Shown here: in pieces, positions 7,911-16,090 of the stretch
How the letters are laid out: each line of letters begins with the position of its first letter
Position numbering within the stretch: the stretch's first letter is position 1
From: Solwaraspora sp. WMMD406
Lineage (GTDB): Bacteria; Actinomycetota; Actinomycetes; Mycobacteriales; Micromonosporaceae
Length of the DNA: 64,000 bases
Direction: 5' to 3'
Assembly: GCF_029626025.1 (NCBI RefSeq)
Contig: NZ_JARUBF010000001.1
Span: forward strand, 2,480,001-2,544,000
The notes under the pieces: model-generated
Database searches by the model: none
What the model was told of the DNA's origin: nothing
What the model saw: only the letters and a program-made list of their open reading frames with translations
Translations under genes and position numbers: made by a program

Positions 7911-8475
7911 GTGGCACCCCCCGCTCGGCGGAGGTGTTCGGCGAGCGCGCGGCGGACGAGCTTCAAGCTGGCCCGTACCGCCTCGGGTGTGACGTTCGAC
8001 GGCGATCTCCTGCGGCTGGTAGCCGTCGAACGTCCACGCCATGACCTGCCGTTGTCGCCAGGGAAGTGTGGCCGGCAGCCGTAGGACGTCATGTCGCTGC
8101 TCCCAGGCGGAGATGTCGGCGGAGGCCGAAAGCAACGGGCTGAACAGCTCCGGCTCGGTAGCCACCTCCTGGCCGAATTGTCGACGGCCGTACCGGCGGG
8201 ACGCGACCCGCCGGGCCACGCGCGCGGATGCCGGATCGACGGCCAGCTCTGGTACGCCTCGATCATCGTCTCTTGGGCGATGTCGGTGGGGTCGGCAAGT
8301 CCGGCACCCATCCAGAGCAGGAAGTTGACCAGGGCTTTGACCTCTGCCCGGTAAAGGCGCTGTAGGCGGCGACATCGACCCGGGGTGGGTCCGGGTCGTG
8401 GTGACCCGGCACGCCGGTCGCGGTCGTGGGCAACGTACGTCCCGGTTCGTCGGGAGGTTCCAGCACGTGATTCAT
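7907..8475 (-). pseudogene. RNA polymerase sigma factor, three frameshifts
   Basis: Three reading frames together give one sigma-70/ECF-like protein. The start is at ATG 8475 (MNHVLEPPDEPG). A shift near 8355 leads into VKALVNFLLWMGAGLADPTDIAQETMIEAY, quoted here in two parts: the VKALVNFLLW stretch, then region 2 DPTDIAQETMIEAYQSWP. A shift after RHPRAW leads to RRVASRRYGRR and the region 4 segment LPWRQRQVMAWTFDGYQPQE. A third shift returns to NVTPEAVRASLKLVRRALAEH. All functional segments are present but cannot be read as one protein. Either the gene has decayed or this stretch has indel sequencing errors. Confidence 0.75.
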
Positions 8476-8705
8476 CAGCACTCGTTTCGGGTTAGCGCGG
8501 TAGCCGTCTGCAGGTAGTCGCGCAGCTCCCGCTCCTGGCGCAGTCGGGAGTGCAGCCATAGCCTTTCGCCTGTCTGCTGTGCTCACTGCTAAGTGGCGCG
8601 AGGACAGCCCTGGCGTGAACTTGAAGCCAAGAACTTTACGGCCTGCATGCACGCACGGCCGCGCTCGATGACGTCTGCTTTGGATCCGTGGTTAGATGCC
8701 GGACC

Positions 8706-9392
8706 ATGGGTGGGATCTGGCGTTGGATCGTCGGCTTCGTGGGACTGGTCCTGCTCGTTGCGGGGGTGTGGCAGACCGTGCGGGTCCCGGACAGCGGCGG
8801 TGGTGTCATCGCCGTCATCGCGGCGGGCGGGTTGTTGGCCGTCAGCCCGCTCGTGGTCGAGCGGTTGACCGTGTTGGCGATCGGACCGGACGGAGTGAGC
8901 GTCGGCCTCGTCTCGGACATCGAGAACGTTGCGCCCCAATCGGCAGAAATCATGCGACAGACCGAGCTGATCGGTCTCGCGGAGTCCTACGCGCTCGTGC
9001 ACGAGGAGCTGCGTGGCGCGGAGCACTATGCGGCCAGGGTCGCGTTGCAGGGTCTGCTCGTGAAGCGCGCGGCGTCTCTGGCATTGCGCCGGAAGTTCGA
9101 CCCGCTTGAGGTCAGGCGGCTGTTCGCGGAAGGGGCTCCGGTCGTCCGGGTTCTCGTGCTCGGGTTGATGAGAGGCGACTCGTCGTTGACTGATGTGAAC
9201 ACCATTCGCGCGGCTGTCACCGAGTCCCGGTCGCGCAACGAGCAGTATCAGGGCCTGCTGCTCGCCGAAGCGGAGTGGCGCCGATTGAGCGCGTCTGACA
9301 AGTCCTTGATCTTGGCTGCCATCGACGCTGCCCGGCTCGAAGCGGGCAGTGACCGAGCGTCCATCGCTGAACGGCTACGGTCGCGTACCTGA
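8706..9392 (+). CDS. membrane-anchored protein of unknown function
   Basis: This 228-aa protein begins with two closely spaced membrane helices (about 5-25 and 32-50, GFVGLVLLVAGVW and VIAVIAAGGLLAV). A cytoplasmic helical domain of about 170 residues follows, rich in Arg/Glu/Leu, with no recognised catalytic motif. ATG 8706 is chosen as the first Met before the first helix. GTG 8688 is also in frame, and neither has a clear ribosome-binding site, so it may be leaderless. It resembles no family I can name. Confidence 0.6.
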   Translation: MGGIWRWIVGFVGLVLLVAGVWQTVRVPDSGGGVIAVIAAGGLLAVSPLVVERLTVLAIGPDGVSVGLVSDIENVAPQSAEIMRQTELIGLAESYALVHEELRGAEHYAARVALQGLLVKRAASLALRRKFDPLEVRRLFAEGAPVVRVLVLGLMRGDSSLTDVNTIRAAVTESRSRNEQYQGLLLAEAEWRRLSASDKSLILAAIDAARLEAGSDRASIAERLRSRT

Positions 9393-9396
9393 GGTC

Positions 9397-10467
9397 TCAG
9401 GTGTGCGGCATCGATTCGTCGAACAGCCGGACCAGCGGCCAGATGGTGTCCTCGCCGACGCCGAGCATGGCCAGCGTGACGCCGTCGCCCGTGCCGTGGC
9501 CAGGGTAGTGCCGCAGTAGCGCACTGACGCCGACGTTCACGCCCTCCTTCTCGTAGTAGCGGACCCGGCCCTCGGCGTCGGTCCTGAACTCCAGCCCGTA
9601 CCCGGTCGCCAGGTAGCCCTCTGCCTGCGCGTACGGGATGAACATCGCGGCGGTCGACTCCGGTCCCAGCAGCCGGCCCTCGGCGAGCGCCCGGTGGAAC
9701 GCGGTGAGGTCACCGACGGTCGTGTACGCGCCGCCGGCCGGGTCGCCGACCGGCGGGTACGAGAAGATGTTGCGCCGCCAGCCGGTGATCTCGCCGTCGG
9801 CGTCCCGGATCGCCTCCACACCTTCGGCGACGTCCGAAGCGACGACATCCATGCGCAGAAACGCCGACCGGCTCATGCCGGCGGGCTCGAAGACGTTGGC
9901 GTGCACGTACTCGCGGTAGGAGCCGCCGGTGGCGCGCTCGACCATGAGGCCGAGCAGGAGGTAGCCGACGTTGCAGTACCGGCAGGCCTCGCCCGGCGCG
10001 AACCTGGGCGGTTTGGTGACGAAGTGCGGCAGGTGGTGCGCGGTCTCGGTGAACGCGTACGTCGGCTCGTCGACGAACAGGTCCTCGTACCGCTCGCCGT
10101 CCGACTCGTCGGCGTCGTCGGCGATCCCGGAGGTGTGGGTGAGCAGGTGGTACGGGGTGACGTCCGGCGAGATCGTGGTGCCGGTAAGCCCGAGGTACTC
10201 GACCGCCGAGGTCTCCAGCGCGAACGCGCCGCGCTCGATCTGTTGCAGTACGGCGACGGCGGTGAACAGCTTCGTGACCGACGCGGTGTCGAACCGGGTG
10301 TCCAGGGTGCACGCTGTGCGGCAGGCCCGGTTGGCGTACCCGTACGCGCCGGCGAGCAGCCGTTGGTCTCCCAAGGTGACCAGGACCGAGCCGGTGAACT
10401 CGTCGCGCGCGGCACGTTCGCCGAGCGCGGCGGAAAACGTCGAGAGGTCGGGCACGGTGGTGAGCAT
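9397..10467 (-). CDS. serine hydrolase, class C beta-lactamase family
   Basis: This 356-aa enzyme of the beta-lactamase/esterase/DD-peptidase fold has nucleophile S63 in SVTK (S-x-x-K66) and Y164-C-N166 as the YxN motif in ACRYCNVGYLL. A C-terminal GVNVGVSALLRHYPG segment lies where a KTG/HxG box normally sits. There is no signal peptide, so it is probably a cytoplasmic esterase or peptidase rather than a resistance beta-lactamase. It sits alone, convergent with the membrane protein gene, whose stop codon is only 4 bp away. Confidence 0.85.
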   Translation of the reverse strand: MLTTVPDLSTFSAALGERAARDEFTGSVLVTLGDQRLLAGAYGYANRACRTACTLDTRFDTASVTKLFTAVAVLQQIERGAFALETSAVEYLGLTGTTISPDVTPYHLLTHTSGIADDADESDGERYEDLFVDEPTYAFTETAHHLPHFVTKPPRFAPGEACRYCNVGYLLLGLMVERATGGSYREYVHANVFEPAGMSRSAFLRMDVVASDVAEGVEAIRDADGEITGWRRNIFSYPPVGDPAGGAYTTVGDLTAFHRALAEGRLLGPESTAAMFIPYAQAEGYLATGYGLEFRTDAEGRVRYYEKEGVNVGVSALLRHYPGHGTGDGVTLAMLGVGEDTIWPLVRLFDESMPHT

Positions 10468-10756
10468 CGCAACCGGAGACCGGTGCCGCCACCGATTTGC
10501 CGGGGTACGGGCGACACCTGCGCTGCCGGCTGGTCCGCGACCAACCGGTTCGTGATCGGCCGCCCGGCCTTCGTCTGGTCAACCGCCTCCGGCTCGCCGT
10601 ACCCGGTCGGCTGGTCGACTACGTCGTTGCCCTGCTGCTGGCCGTCTTCGGGACCGGGCCGGTCGTGGCCTTCGCCGGCATGCTGGGACTGCTCGTCGCC
10701 CTCGATCGGGTCGGCGGCCTGCCGGGTCGGCGGCCGCTGTGGCACGCCGGTGTCGG
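10468..10756. other. 289-bp gap without a supported gene
   Basis: Open frames cross it on both strands: a hydrophobic forward one and a Gln/Asp-rich reverse one starting with a GTGA overlap at 10760. Each continues antisense into a neighbouring gene and neither is recognisable, so no gene is called. Confidence 0.4.
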
Positions 10757-11002
10757 TCACGCCGCTTCCGGGTCCAGACTCGGTACGTCCAGCCCGGCGG
10801 CACGCAGCGCCGACGTCCGGTCGTCGCGGGTCAACTCCTCGCGGGCGAGCAGGCTGGCGTACTCGGCGACGCCGGCCGGGTCCGGTACCGTGCCCATCCG
10901 GTCGAGGAAACGCGCGATCTGGGTGGCTGCGTCGGCGTGGGCCCGCGCCGCCCGTACCGCCTGCGCGAGCGCGGCGTCGCCCGCTCCGTCGTCGTCAGTC
11001 AT
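10757..11002 (-). CDS. small acidic helical protein
   Basis: This is an 81-aa frame with a helical, Ala/Arg/Asp-rich composition (ALAQAVRAARAHADAATQIARF), ending DVPSLDPEAA. It has normal GC3 and an ATG preceded by GGGGGGTC. It has no cysteines, membrane segments or known domain. Coding status rests on codon bias only. Confidence 0.45.
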   Translation of the reverse strand: MTDDDGAGDAALAQAVRAARAHADAATQIARFLDRMGTVPDPAGVAEYASLLAREELTRDDRTSALRAAGLDVPSLDPEAA

Positions 11003-11132
11003 GTGACCCCCCGGGTACGTCGCTCCTCAGCCAGTCGAGGCTCTACCCGTTCGCCGGCCGATCATGCGGGCCCGACCGCGCGGGCGGCCGGGAGGTGCCG
11101 TGGCGACACCTCCCGGCCGGGGCGGGGCCGGA

Positions 11133-12644
11133 TCAGCCGAGCATGCCGGCGCCGGCTCCCGCGCGTACCAGGGCTGGCACGTCTGCCGCCGGATCCAGCT
11201 GGTACGGGTAGTAGGTGCGCGGTTCGACCACCGAACCGGTGGTCTCCGGCACGCCCGAGTCGACGAAGATGTTGGCGCGTTGCACCGCCCGGCCCGGTCC
11301 GCTGTCGGCGTAGCCGCTGGCGGAGAAGATCGGGAACGGCACGTTCTCGAAGTAGTTGCCCTCGACGAGCACGCCGGCGTTCTCGGTCGACGCGACACCG
11401 TACAGCTCGTTGTCGAGGAAGTAGTTGTTGTAGACGTGCACCGGTTCGGCGAAGCGCACCCGAGGGTGGCGTTGCCGGCTGTGGTCGAAGAAGTTGTGGT
11501 GGATGCTGACCTTGAGTTTGCCGGTGTCGGTCGACCCGGCGCCGTCGGAGTGGCTGATCAGCATGCTCTTGTCGGCGTGGTCGAAGTGGTTCCAGGAGAT
11601 GGTCACGTAGTCCGCGCCGCGTACGACGTCGATCGAACCGTCCACCGCGCCGGAGAAGGTGTTGTGGTCGATCCAGATGTGGTGTGACTCCTGGCCGACG
11701 TTGATCGCGTCGTCCTCGGCGTCGGTGAAGTGGATGTTGCGCACGATCACGTTGTACGAGCGGTAGAAGTCCAGCCCGCCGCCGGTGATCTCGGCGTCGT
11801 CGCCGAGCCCGACGATGGTCTTGTTCGGCCGTACGCCTTTCTTGCTGCTGATCTGGATGGTGCCCCGCACCTGGATGACCAGCGGGCCGATGGTGTCGAT
11901 GTAGGACAGGAAGTCCGTGGTGTTGGTGGCGGTCACCACCGGTCCGCCGGTGCCGCCGGTGGTGCCGGCCTGACCGAGGGCGTCGACGCTGGCGAACCCG
12001 TTCGGTCGGTCACCGGCGACCGGCGGCGGGCTGGTCGGTGGCCCGGTTGTCGGTGGCCCGGTCGGGGTCGGCACCGGGTCGATCGTGCTCACCACGACGT
12101 CGTCGACGTTGGCGCTGGCGTTGAAGGTTGCCACCCCGACACCGCCGCTGACGTACCGGGTGTCGGTCGCGGTCAGCGTCGGACCGCCGTCGACCTGTCC
12201 GGTCAGGGTGGTGCCGGCGACGGTGAGCCGCAGCGTGTACCAGGTGCCGGTGTCGACGGGCAGGCTGGCGCTGGCCAGCGTGGTGCTGGACCCGCCGACC
12301 AGGCGTTTCAGCTCGACCCGGTCACTGCTGCGCAGCGCCAGGTAGTAGTAGCTGGTGGTGGAGGCGACTCGGGCGAGGACGGCCACGAACCGGTCACTGC
12401 CGTTGAAGGCGGTCGGCTTGACCCGTACGGCCACTGTGTAGTCGGTCCAGCCGGGGTCGCCGGCCACCGCTCGGGCGTTGGCGCTGGTGCCGCCCTGGCG
12501 CAGCACCGGTCCGGCGTCGTCGGTGAAGTCGTCGGCGAGCAGGGTCGCCGCCTGCGCGCTGCCGGCGATGGTGAGCGTGGCTGCGGCGACCAGCGCGGCC
12601 AGTCCGCCGGCGAGCAGGGTGCGGGTCGCGGTGCGTGGGCTCAT
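11133..12644 (-). CDS. secreted pectate lyase, PL1 family (copy A)
   Basis: This 503-aa protein starts with an export signal (1-33, cleavage after GSAQA). A LamG-like/3-keto-disaccharide-hydrolase-type beta-sandwich (about 34-190) comes next, then a Pro/Thr linker, then a right-handed beta-helix PL1 domain (about 215-500). The lyase marks are present: IWIDHN, YVTISWNHF, RHPRVRF with the catalytic Arg, and VHVYNNYF. It would cleave polygalacturonate outside the cell. It is the last gene of a four-copy operon, starting 3 bp after the previous stop. Its linker is the shortest of the four. Confidence 0.9.
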   Translation of the reverse strand: MSPRTATRTLLAGGLAALVAAATLTIAGSAQAATLLADDFTDDAGPVLRQGGTSANARAVAGDPGWTDYTVAVRVKPTAFNGSDRFVAVLARVASTTSYYYLALRSSDRVELKRLVGGSSTTLASASLPVDTGTWYTLRLTVAGTTLTGQVDGGPTLTATDTRYVSGGVGVATFNASANVDDVVVSTIDPVPTPTGPPTTGPPTSPPPVAGDRPNGFASVDALGQAGTTGGTGGPVVTATNTTDFLSYIDTIGPLVIQVRGTIQISSKKGVRPNKTIVGLGDDAEITGGGLDFYRSYNVIVRNIHFTDAEDDAINVGQESHHIWIDHNTFSGAVDGSIDVVRGADYVTISWNHFDHADKSMLISHSDGAGSTDTGKLKVSIHHNFFDHSRQRHPRVRFAEPVHVYNNYFLDNELYGVASTENAGVLVEGNYFENVPFPIFSASGYADSGPGRAVQRANIFVDSGVPETTGSVVEPRTYYPYQLDPAADVPALVRAGAGAGMLG

Positions 12645-12647
12645 CGG

Positions 12648-14336
12648 TCAGCCCAGCTTTCCGGCACCGGCGCCGGCCGGGACGATGGTCGGTACGTCGG
12701 CCGCGTCGTCGAGTCGGTAGCCGTAGTACTGACTGGGCTCGGGGACGGTGCCCCGGGTCTCGATCGGGTGGTTGCAGTCGACCAGGATGTTGCCGCGTTC
12801 GACGATGCGGCCCTGGTCGCCGCTGAAGATCACCCGGCCGGGGTTGTTGACGCTGTAGAAGTAGTTGTTCTCGATCAGCACGGCCGCGTCGTAGGTGGAG
12901 GCGACGCCGTAGCTGTTGTCGAAGTAGTAGTTGTTGTAGACGTGGGTGGAGGCGGAGAAGCGCACCCGTGGATTCCGCTGGTCGGACCGGTCGAAGAAGT
13001 TGTGGTGGTAGGTGACCCGTAGCCGGCCGATGTCCTGCGGGCCGGCGTCCTCGTCGTGGCCGAGCAGCAGCGTCTTGGCATGGTCGAAGAAGTGGTTCCA
13101 GGAGACCGTCACGTAGTCGGATCCCCGCTTGATGTCGACCGCGCCGTCGTCGCCGTTGGAGAACGAGTTGTGGTCGATCCAGATGTGATGGCTGAACATC
13201 TGCACGTTGATCAGGTCGTCGGTCGCGCCGGTGAGGTGCAGGTTACGGATGATCACATTGTGCACCGCGTTCGCCGGGGGTGCGGTGACATCGTCGTCGA
13301 TCGGCAGGCCGATGTTCAGCCCGCCGCCGGAGAGCGTGGCGTCGTCGCCGAGGCCGACGATCGTCTTGTCCGATGCCACGTCGTACATCCCGTCGCTGGT
13401 GCCGGTAGGCAGCGTGATGGTGCCGGCGACCTGGATGACGTACGGCCCGGGGCGGGCGATGTGATCGAGGAAGCCGGCGGTGTCGCGGACGGTGACCACC
13501 GGCCCGCCGGCACCTCCGGTGGTGCCGGCGGTGCCGAGGCCCGCGACGCTGGCCCAGCCGTCCGGTTGCCCGGCCGGCGGTGGCGTGACGGTCGGGGGTG
13601 GCGTGACGGTCGGCGTGGCCGTCGGTGACGTCGAGGGCGAGGGAGTCGCGCTCGGAGTCGCGCTCGGAGTCGGGCCGGGACTGGCTGTCGGGCTGGGCCC
13701 GGGTGGTGCGCTGACGACGGTGACGTCGTCGAAGGCGGCGGCCGTGTAGCGGGACAGCAGCGCGATCTGGCCGGTGCCGTAGCTGTCGTCGGCGGCGGCC
13801 ACGGACGGCCCGCCGTCGACCGCGCCGGTCAGGCCGCTGCCCGACACGGTCAGCCGGAGCGTGTACCAGGTGTCGGTCTCCACCGGCAGCGTGGCGCTGG
13901 CCAGTGGGATCAGCGTGCCACCGGCCCGTCGGCCCAAGGTCAGTGTGTCGTCGCCGCCCAGCGCCAGGTAGTAGTAGCTGGTGCTGCCCTGGGCTCGGGC
14001 GGCCAGCCCGGCGAAGCCACCGGTGCTTCCGTGGTCGGTCGGCCGCACCCGGGCGGACACGGTGTAGTCGGTCCAGGTCGCCTGCCCGTCGCGCATCCGG
14101 GCGTCGGCGCTGGTGCCGCGCTGCGCGAGCGCCGGGTCGCCGTCGATCGGCTCGACCCGCCAGGACCCGCCGGAGGAACTCCAGCCGTTGTGGTTGCCGT
14201 CGGTGAAGTCGTCGGCGAACAGGGTCGCCGCCTGGGCCGGCGTGGTGCCGGTCAGGACCGTCGCGGTGAGGAACGCGGTGGTGAGCAGGCCGGCCAGGCC
14301 GGCGGCGGTCAGCGGACGCCAGTGTCCGATTCGCAT
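12648..14336 (-). CDS. secreted pectate lyase, PL1 family (copy B)
   Basis: This 562-aa protein has the same plan as the other copies: signal peptide ending TPAQA, beta-sandwich (with NGWSSSGGSW), Pro/Ser/Thr linker made of repeated TPS/SATP units, then the PL1 beta-helix with the IWIDHNSF, YVTVSWNHF and RNPRVRF motifs. ATG 14336 overlaps the previous gene's stop as TGATG, so translation is coupled. Copies B and D share an insertion around VTAPPANAVHNVIIRN-type sequence and lack the SGYADS segment of copies A and C, pairing B with D. Confidence 0.9.
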   Translation of the reverse strand: MRIGHWRPLTAAGLAGLLTTAFLTATVLTGTTPAQAATLFADDFTDGNHNGWSSSGGSWRVEPIDGDPALAQRGTSADARMRDGQATWTDYTVSARVRPTDHGSTGGFAGLAARAQGSTSYYYLALGGDDTLTLGRRAGGTLIPLASATLPVETDTWYTLRLTVSGSGLTGAVDGGPSVAAADDSYGTGQIALLSRYTAAAFDDVTVVSAPPGPSPTASPGPTPSATPSATPSPSTSPTATPTVTPPPTVTPPPAGQPDGWASVAGLGTAGTTGGAGGPVVTVRDTAGFLDHIARPGPYVIQVAGTITLPTGTSDGMYDVASDKTIVGLGDDATLSGGGLNIGLPIDDDVTAPPANAVHNVIIRNLHLTGATDDLINVQMFSHHIWIDHNSFSNGDDGAVDIKRGSDYVTVSWNHFFDHAKTLLLGHDEDAGPQDIGRLRVTYHHNFFDRSDQRNPRVRFSASTHVYNNYYFDNSYGVASTYDAAVLIENNYFYSVNNPGRVIFSGDQGRIVERGNILVDCNHPIETRGTVPEPSQYYGYRLDDAADVPTIVPAGAGAGKLG

Positions 14337-16090
14337 CAGTTGATCCTTCCCACGCCGGCACCCGCCGACACGATCTGCGGCACCTGGGCGGCGTCGTCCA
14401 GGGTGTACGAGTAGTAGCTGCCGGGTTCGGCGACGGTTCCGTTGGTCTCGCAGACCCCGGACCGGACGAAGACGTTGTGCCGTTGCACCAGCCGGCCGGG
14501 ACCGGAGTCGGCGTACCCGCTGGCCGAGTGACACGGGTAGGCGACGTCGGCGAAGTAGTTGCCTTCGACGAGCACGCCGGCGTTCTCGGTGGAGACCACG
14601 CCGTAGAGTCCGATGCCCCGGTAGTAGTTGTTGTAGACGTGCACAGGCTCGCCGAACCGCACCCGTGGGTGCCGCTGGTGGGACCCGTCGAAGTAGTTGT
14701 GGTGGTAGGTGACCTTCAGGTATCCGATGTCGTCGGTGAACGAGTCGGAGTGGCCGAGCAGCATGCTCTTGTCGGTGCCGTGGAACCGGTTCCAGGAGAC
14801 CGTGACGTAGCTTGATCGTCGTTTGACGTCGACCGACCCGTCGTAGCCCGGGTAGAACTCGTTGTGGTCGATCCAGACGTGATGGGATCCGTTGTGGACG
14901 CTGATCGAGTCGTCGTCGGCGTCGCGGAAGGTGATGTTGCGGACGATCACGTTGTTGCCGGGCCGGGTGGTGGTGCCCAGCTGCAGCCCACCGCCGACGA
15001 TCTCGGCGGTGTCGCCCAGCCCGACGATCGTCTTGTCGGCCACCACGGTCACCATCCCGGAGACCTGGATCCGTCCGGACACCTCGATCACGTACGGGGT
15101 GTTGGCCCCGGCGTACTGGGCGAGTTCAACCGCGGTGGTGACGGTGACGGTCGGGCCGCCGACCCCGCCGGTGGTGCCGGGAAGACCCATCGCCGGTACG
15201 GCCGCGTACCCGTCGGGCTGGCCGGGTCGCGGCACCGGCGGCGGGCTGGTCGGTGTCGGCGATCCGGTCGGAGTCGGAGTCGGGGTTGGCGGTCCGGTGG
15301 GAGTCGGTGAGATCGTCGGTGCGGGGGTCGGCGACGGCGTGCCGCTCGGCTCGGGCGTCGCGCTCGGCGACGGACCCGGTCCGGCGCTGTCGGTGACCGT
15401 GACGTCGTCGAAGGACGCGCTGGCGTAGTAGGTCACCAGCCCGACCCGCCCTGATCCGAGGGTGCTGTCGACCGTGCTGAGCAGGGCCCGGCCGTCGACG
15501 TAGCCGCGCAGATCGGTGCCGAACGCCTCCAGCCGTACGGTGTGCCAGCTCCCGGGCGTCACGGTGGTCGGCGCGCTGGCCAGTGTCGTGTAACCACCCG
15601 AGCCCCGGCGGCCGAGCACGACCTGCCCGTCGGCGCGCAGCGCCAGGTAGTAGTAGGTGGTCATGTTCCGGGCCCGGGCGGCGACGCCGACGAATCGGTC
15701 GCTTCCGCCGAAGGCCAGTGGGTTGACCCTGGCCTGTACGGCCTGGTCGGTCCAGGTCGCGCCGGCCTGGGCCTTGGCGTCCGAGCCGGTGCCGGACTGC
15801 CGGTAGACGCCGGATCCGTCGGTGACCACCGACCAGCTGCCGCCGGAACGGGTCCAGCCGGCGGCCGAGCCGGTGTCGAAGTCGTCACTGAACAGCGTCG
15901 CCGCGTGTGCCACGCTCGCCAGCGAAACGGCGAGGACGATGGCGAGCGAAACGGCGAGGGCTGCGGCCAGCGCGGTGGCCACAGCCGTGGCCGGTGTGGT
16001 GGCACCGTGCCCGGCGGTGACCCGCGATCCGGTACGGCCGGCGCGCGGCCGGATGTCCGTCCGGGTGGACGTCGTGTTCCGCCCGGTCAT
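14336..16090 (-). CDS. secreted pectate lyase, PL1 family (copy C)
   Basis: This 584-aa protein has a long basic Tat-like or Sec signal region (hydrophobic core around 35-62, ending SVAHA). A beta-sandwich follows (GWTRSGGSWSVV), a long Pro/Thr linker with (TPTP)n, and a PL1 domain with VWIDHNEF, YVTVSWNRF and RHPRVRF. The domain ends in the SASGYADSGPGR segment shared with copy A. ATG 16090 overlaps the upstream stop (TGATG). It acts with its paralogues on pectin; differences in linker and surface loops suggest different chain-length or methylation preferences (inference). Confidence 0.9.
   Translation of the reverse strand: MTGRNTTSTRTDIRPRAGRTGSRVTAGHGATTPATAVATALAAALAVSLAIVLAVSLASVAHAATLFSDDFDTGSAAGWTRSGGSWSVVTDGSGVYRQSGTGSDAKAQAGATWTDQAVQARVNPLAFGGSDRFVGVAARARNMTTYYYLALRADGQVVLGRRGSGGYTTLASAPTTVTPGSWHTVRLEAFGTDLRGYVDGRALLSTVDSTLGSGRVGLVTYYASASFDDVTVTDSAGPGPSPSATPEPSGTPSPTPAPTISPTPTGPPTPTPTPTGSPTPTSPPPVPRPGQPDGYAAVPAMGLPGTTGGVGGPTVTVTTAVELAQYAGANTPYVIEVSGRIQVSGMVTVVADKTIVGLGDTAEIVGGGLQLGTTTRPGNNVIVRNITFRDADDDSISVHNGSHHVWIDHNEFYPGYDGSVDVKRRSSYVTVSWNRFHGTDKSMLLGHSDSFTDDIGYLKVTYHHNYFDGSHQRHPRVRFGEPVHVYNNYYRGIGLYGVVSTENAGVLVEGNYFADVAYPCHSASGYADSGPGRLVQRHNVFVRSGVCETNGTVAEPGSYYSYTLDDAAQVPQIVSAGAGVGRIN

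Noticed and set aside
9873-10760. Reverse frame starting with a GTGA overlap at 10760
   Set aside because: The overlap is attractive, but the translation is Gln/Asp/Gly-rich and runs into the serine hydrolase gene in another frame.
10497-11006. Forward hydrophobic frame (VVALLLAVFGTGPVVAFAGML)
   Set aside because: Looks membrane-like for a short stretch but continues as antisense of another frame and has no start signal or homology I recognise.
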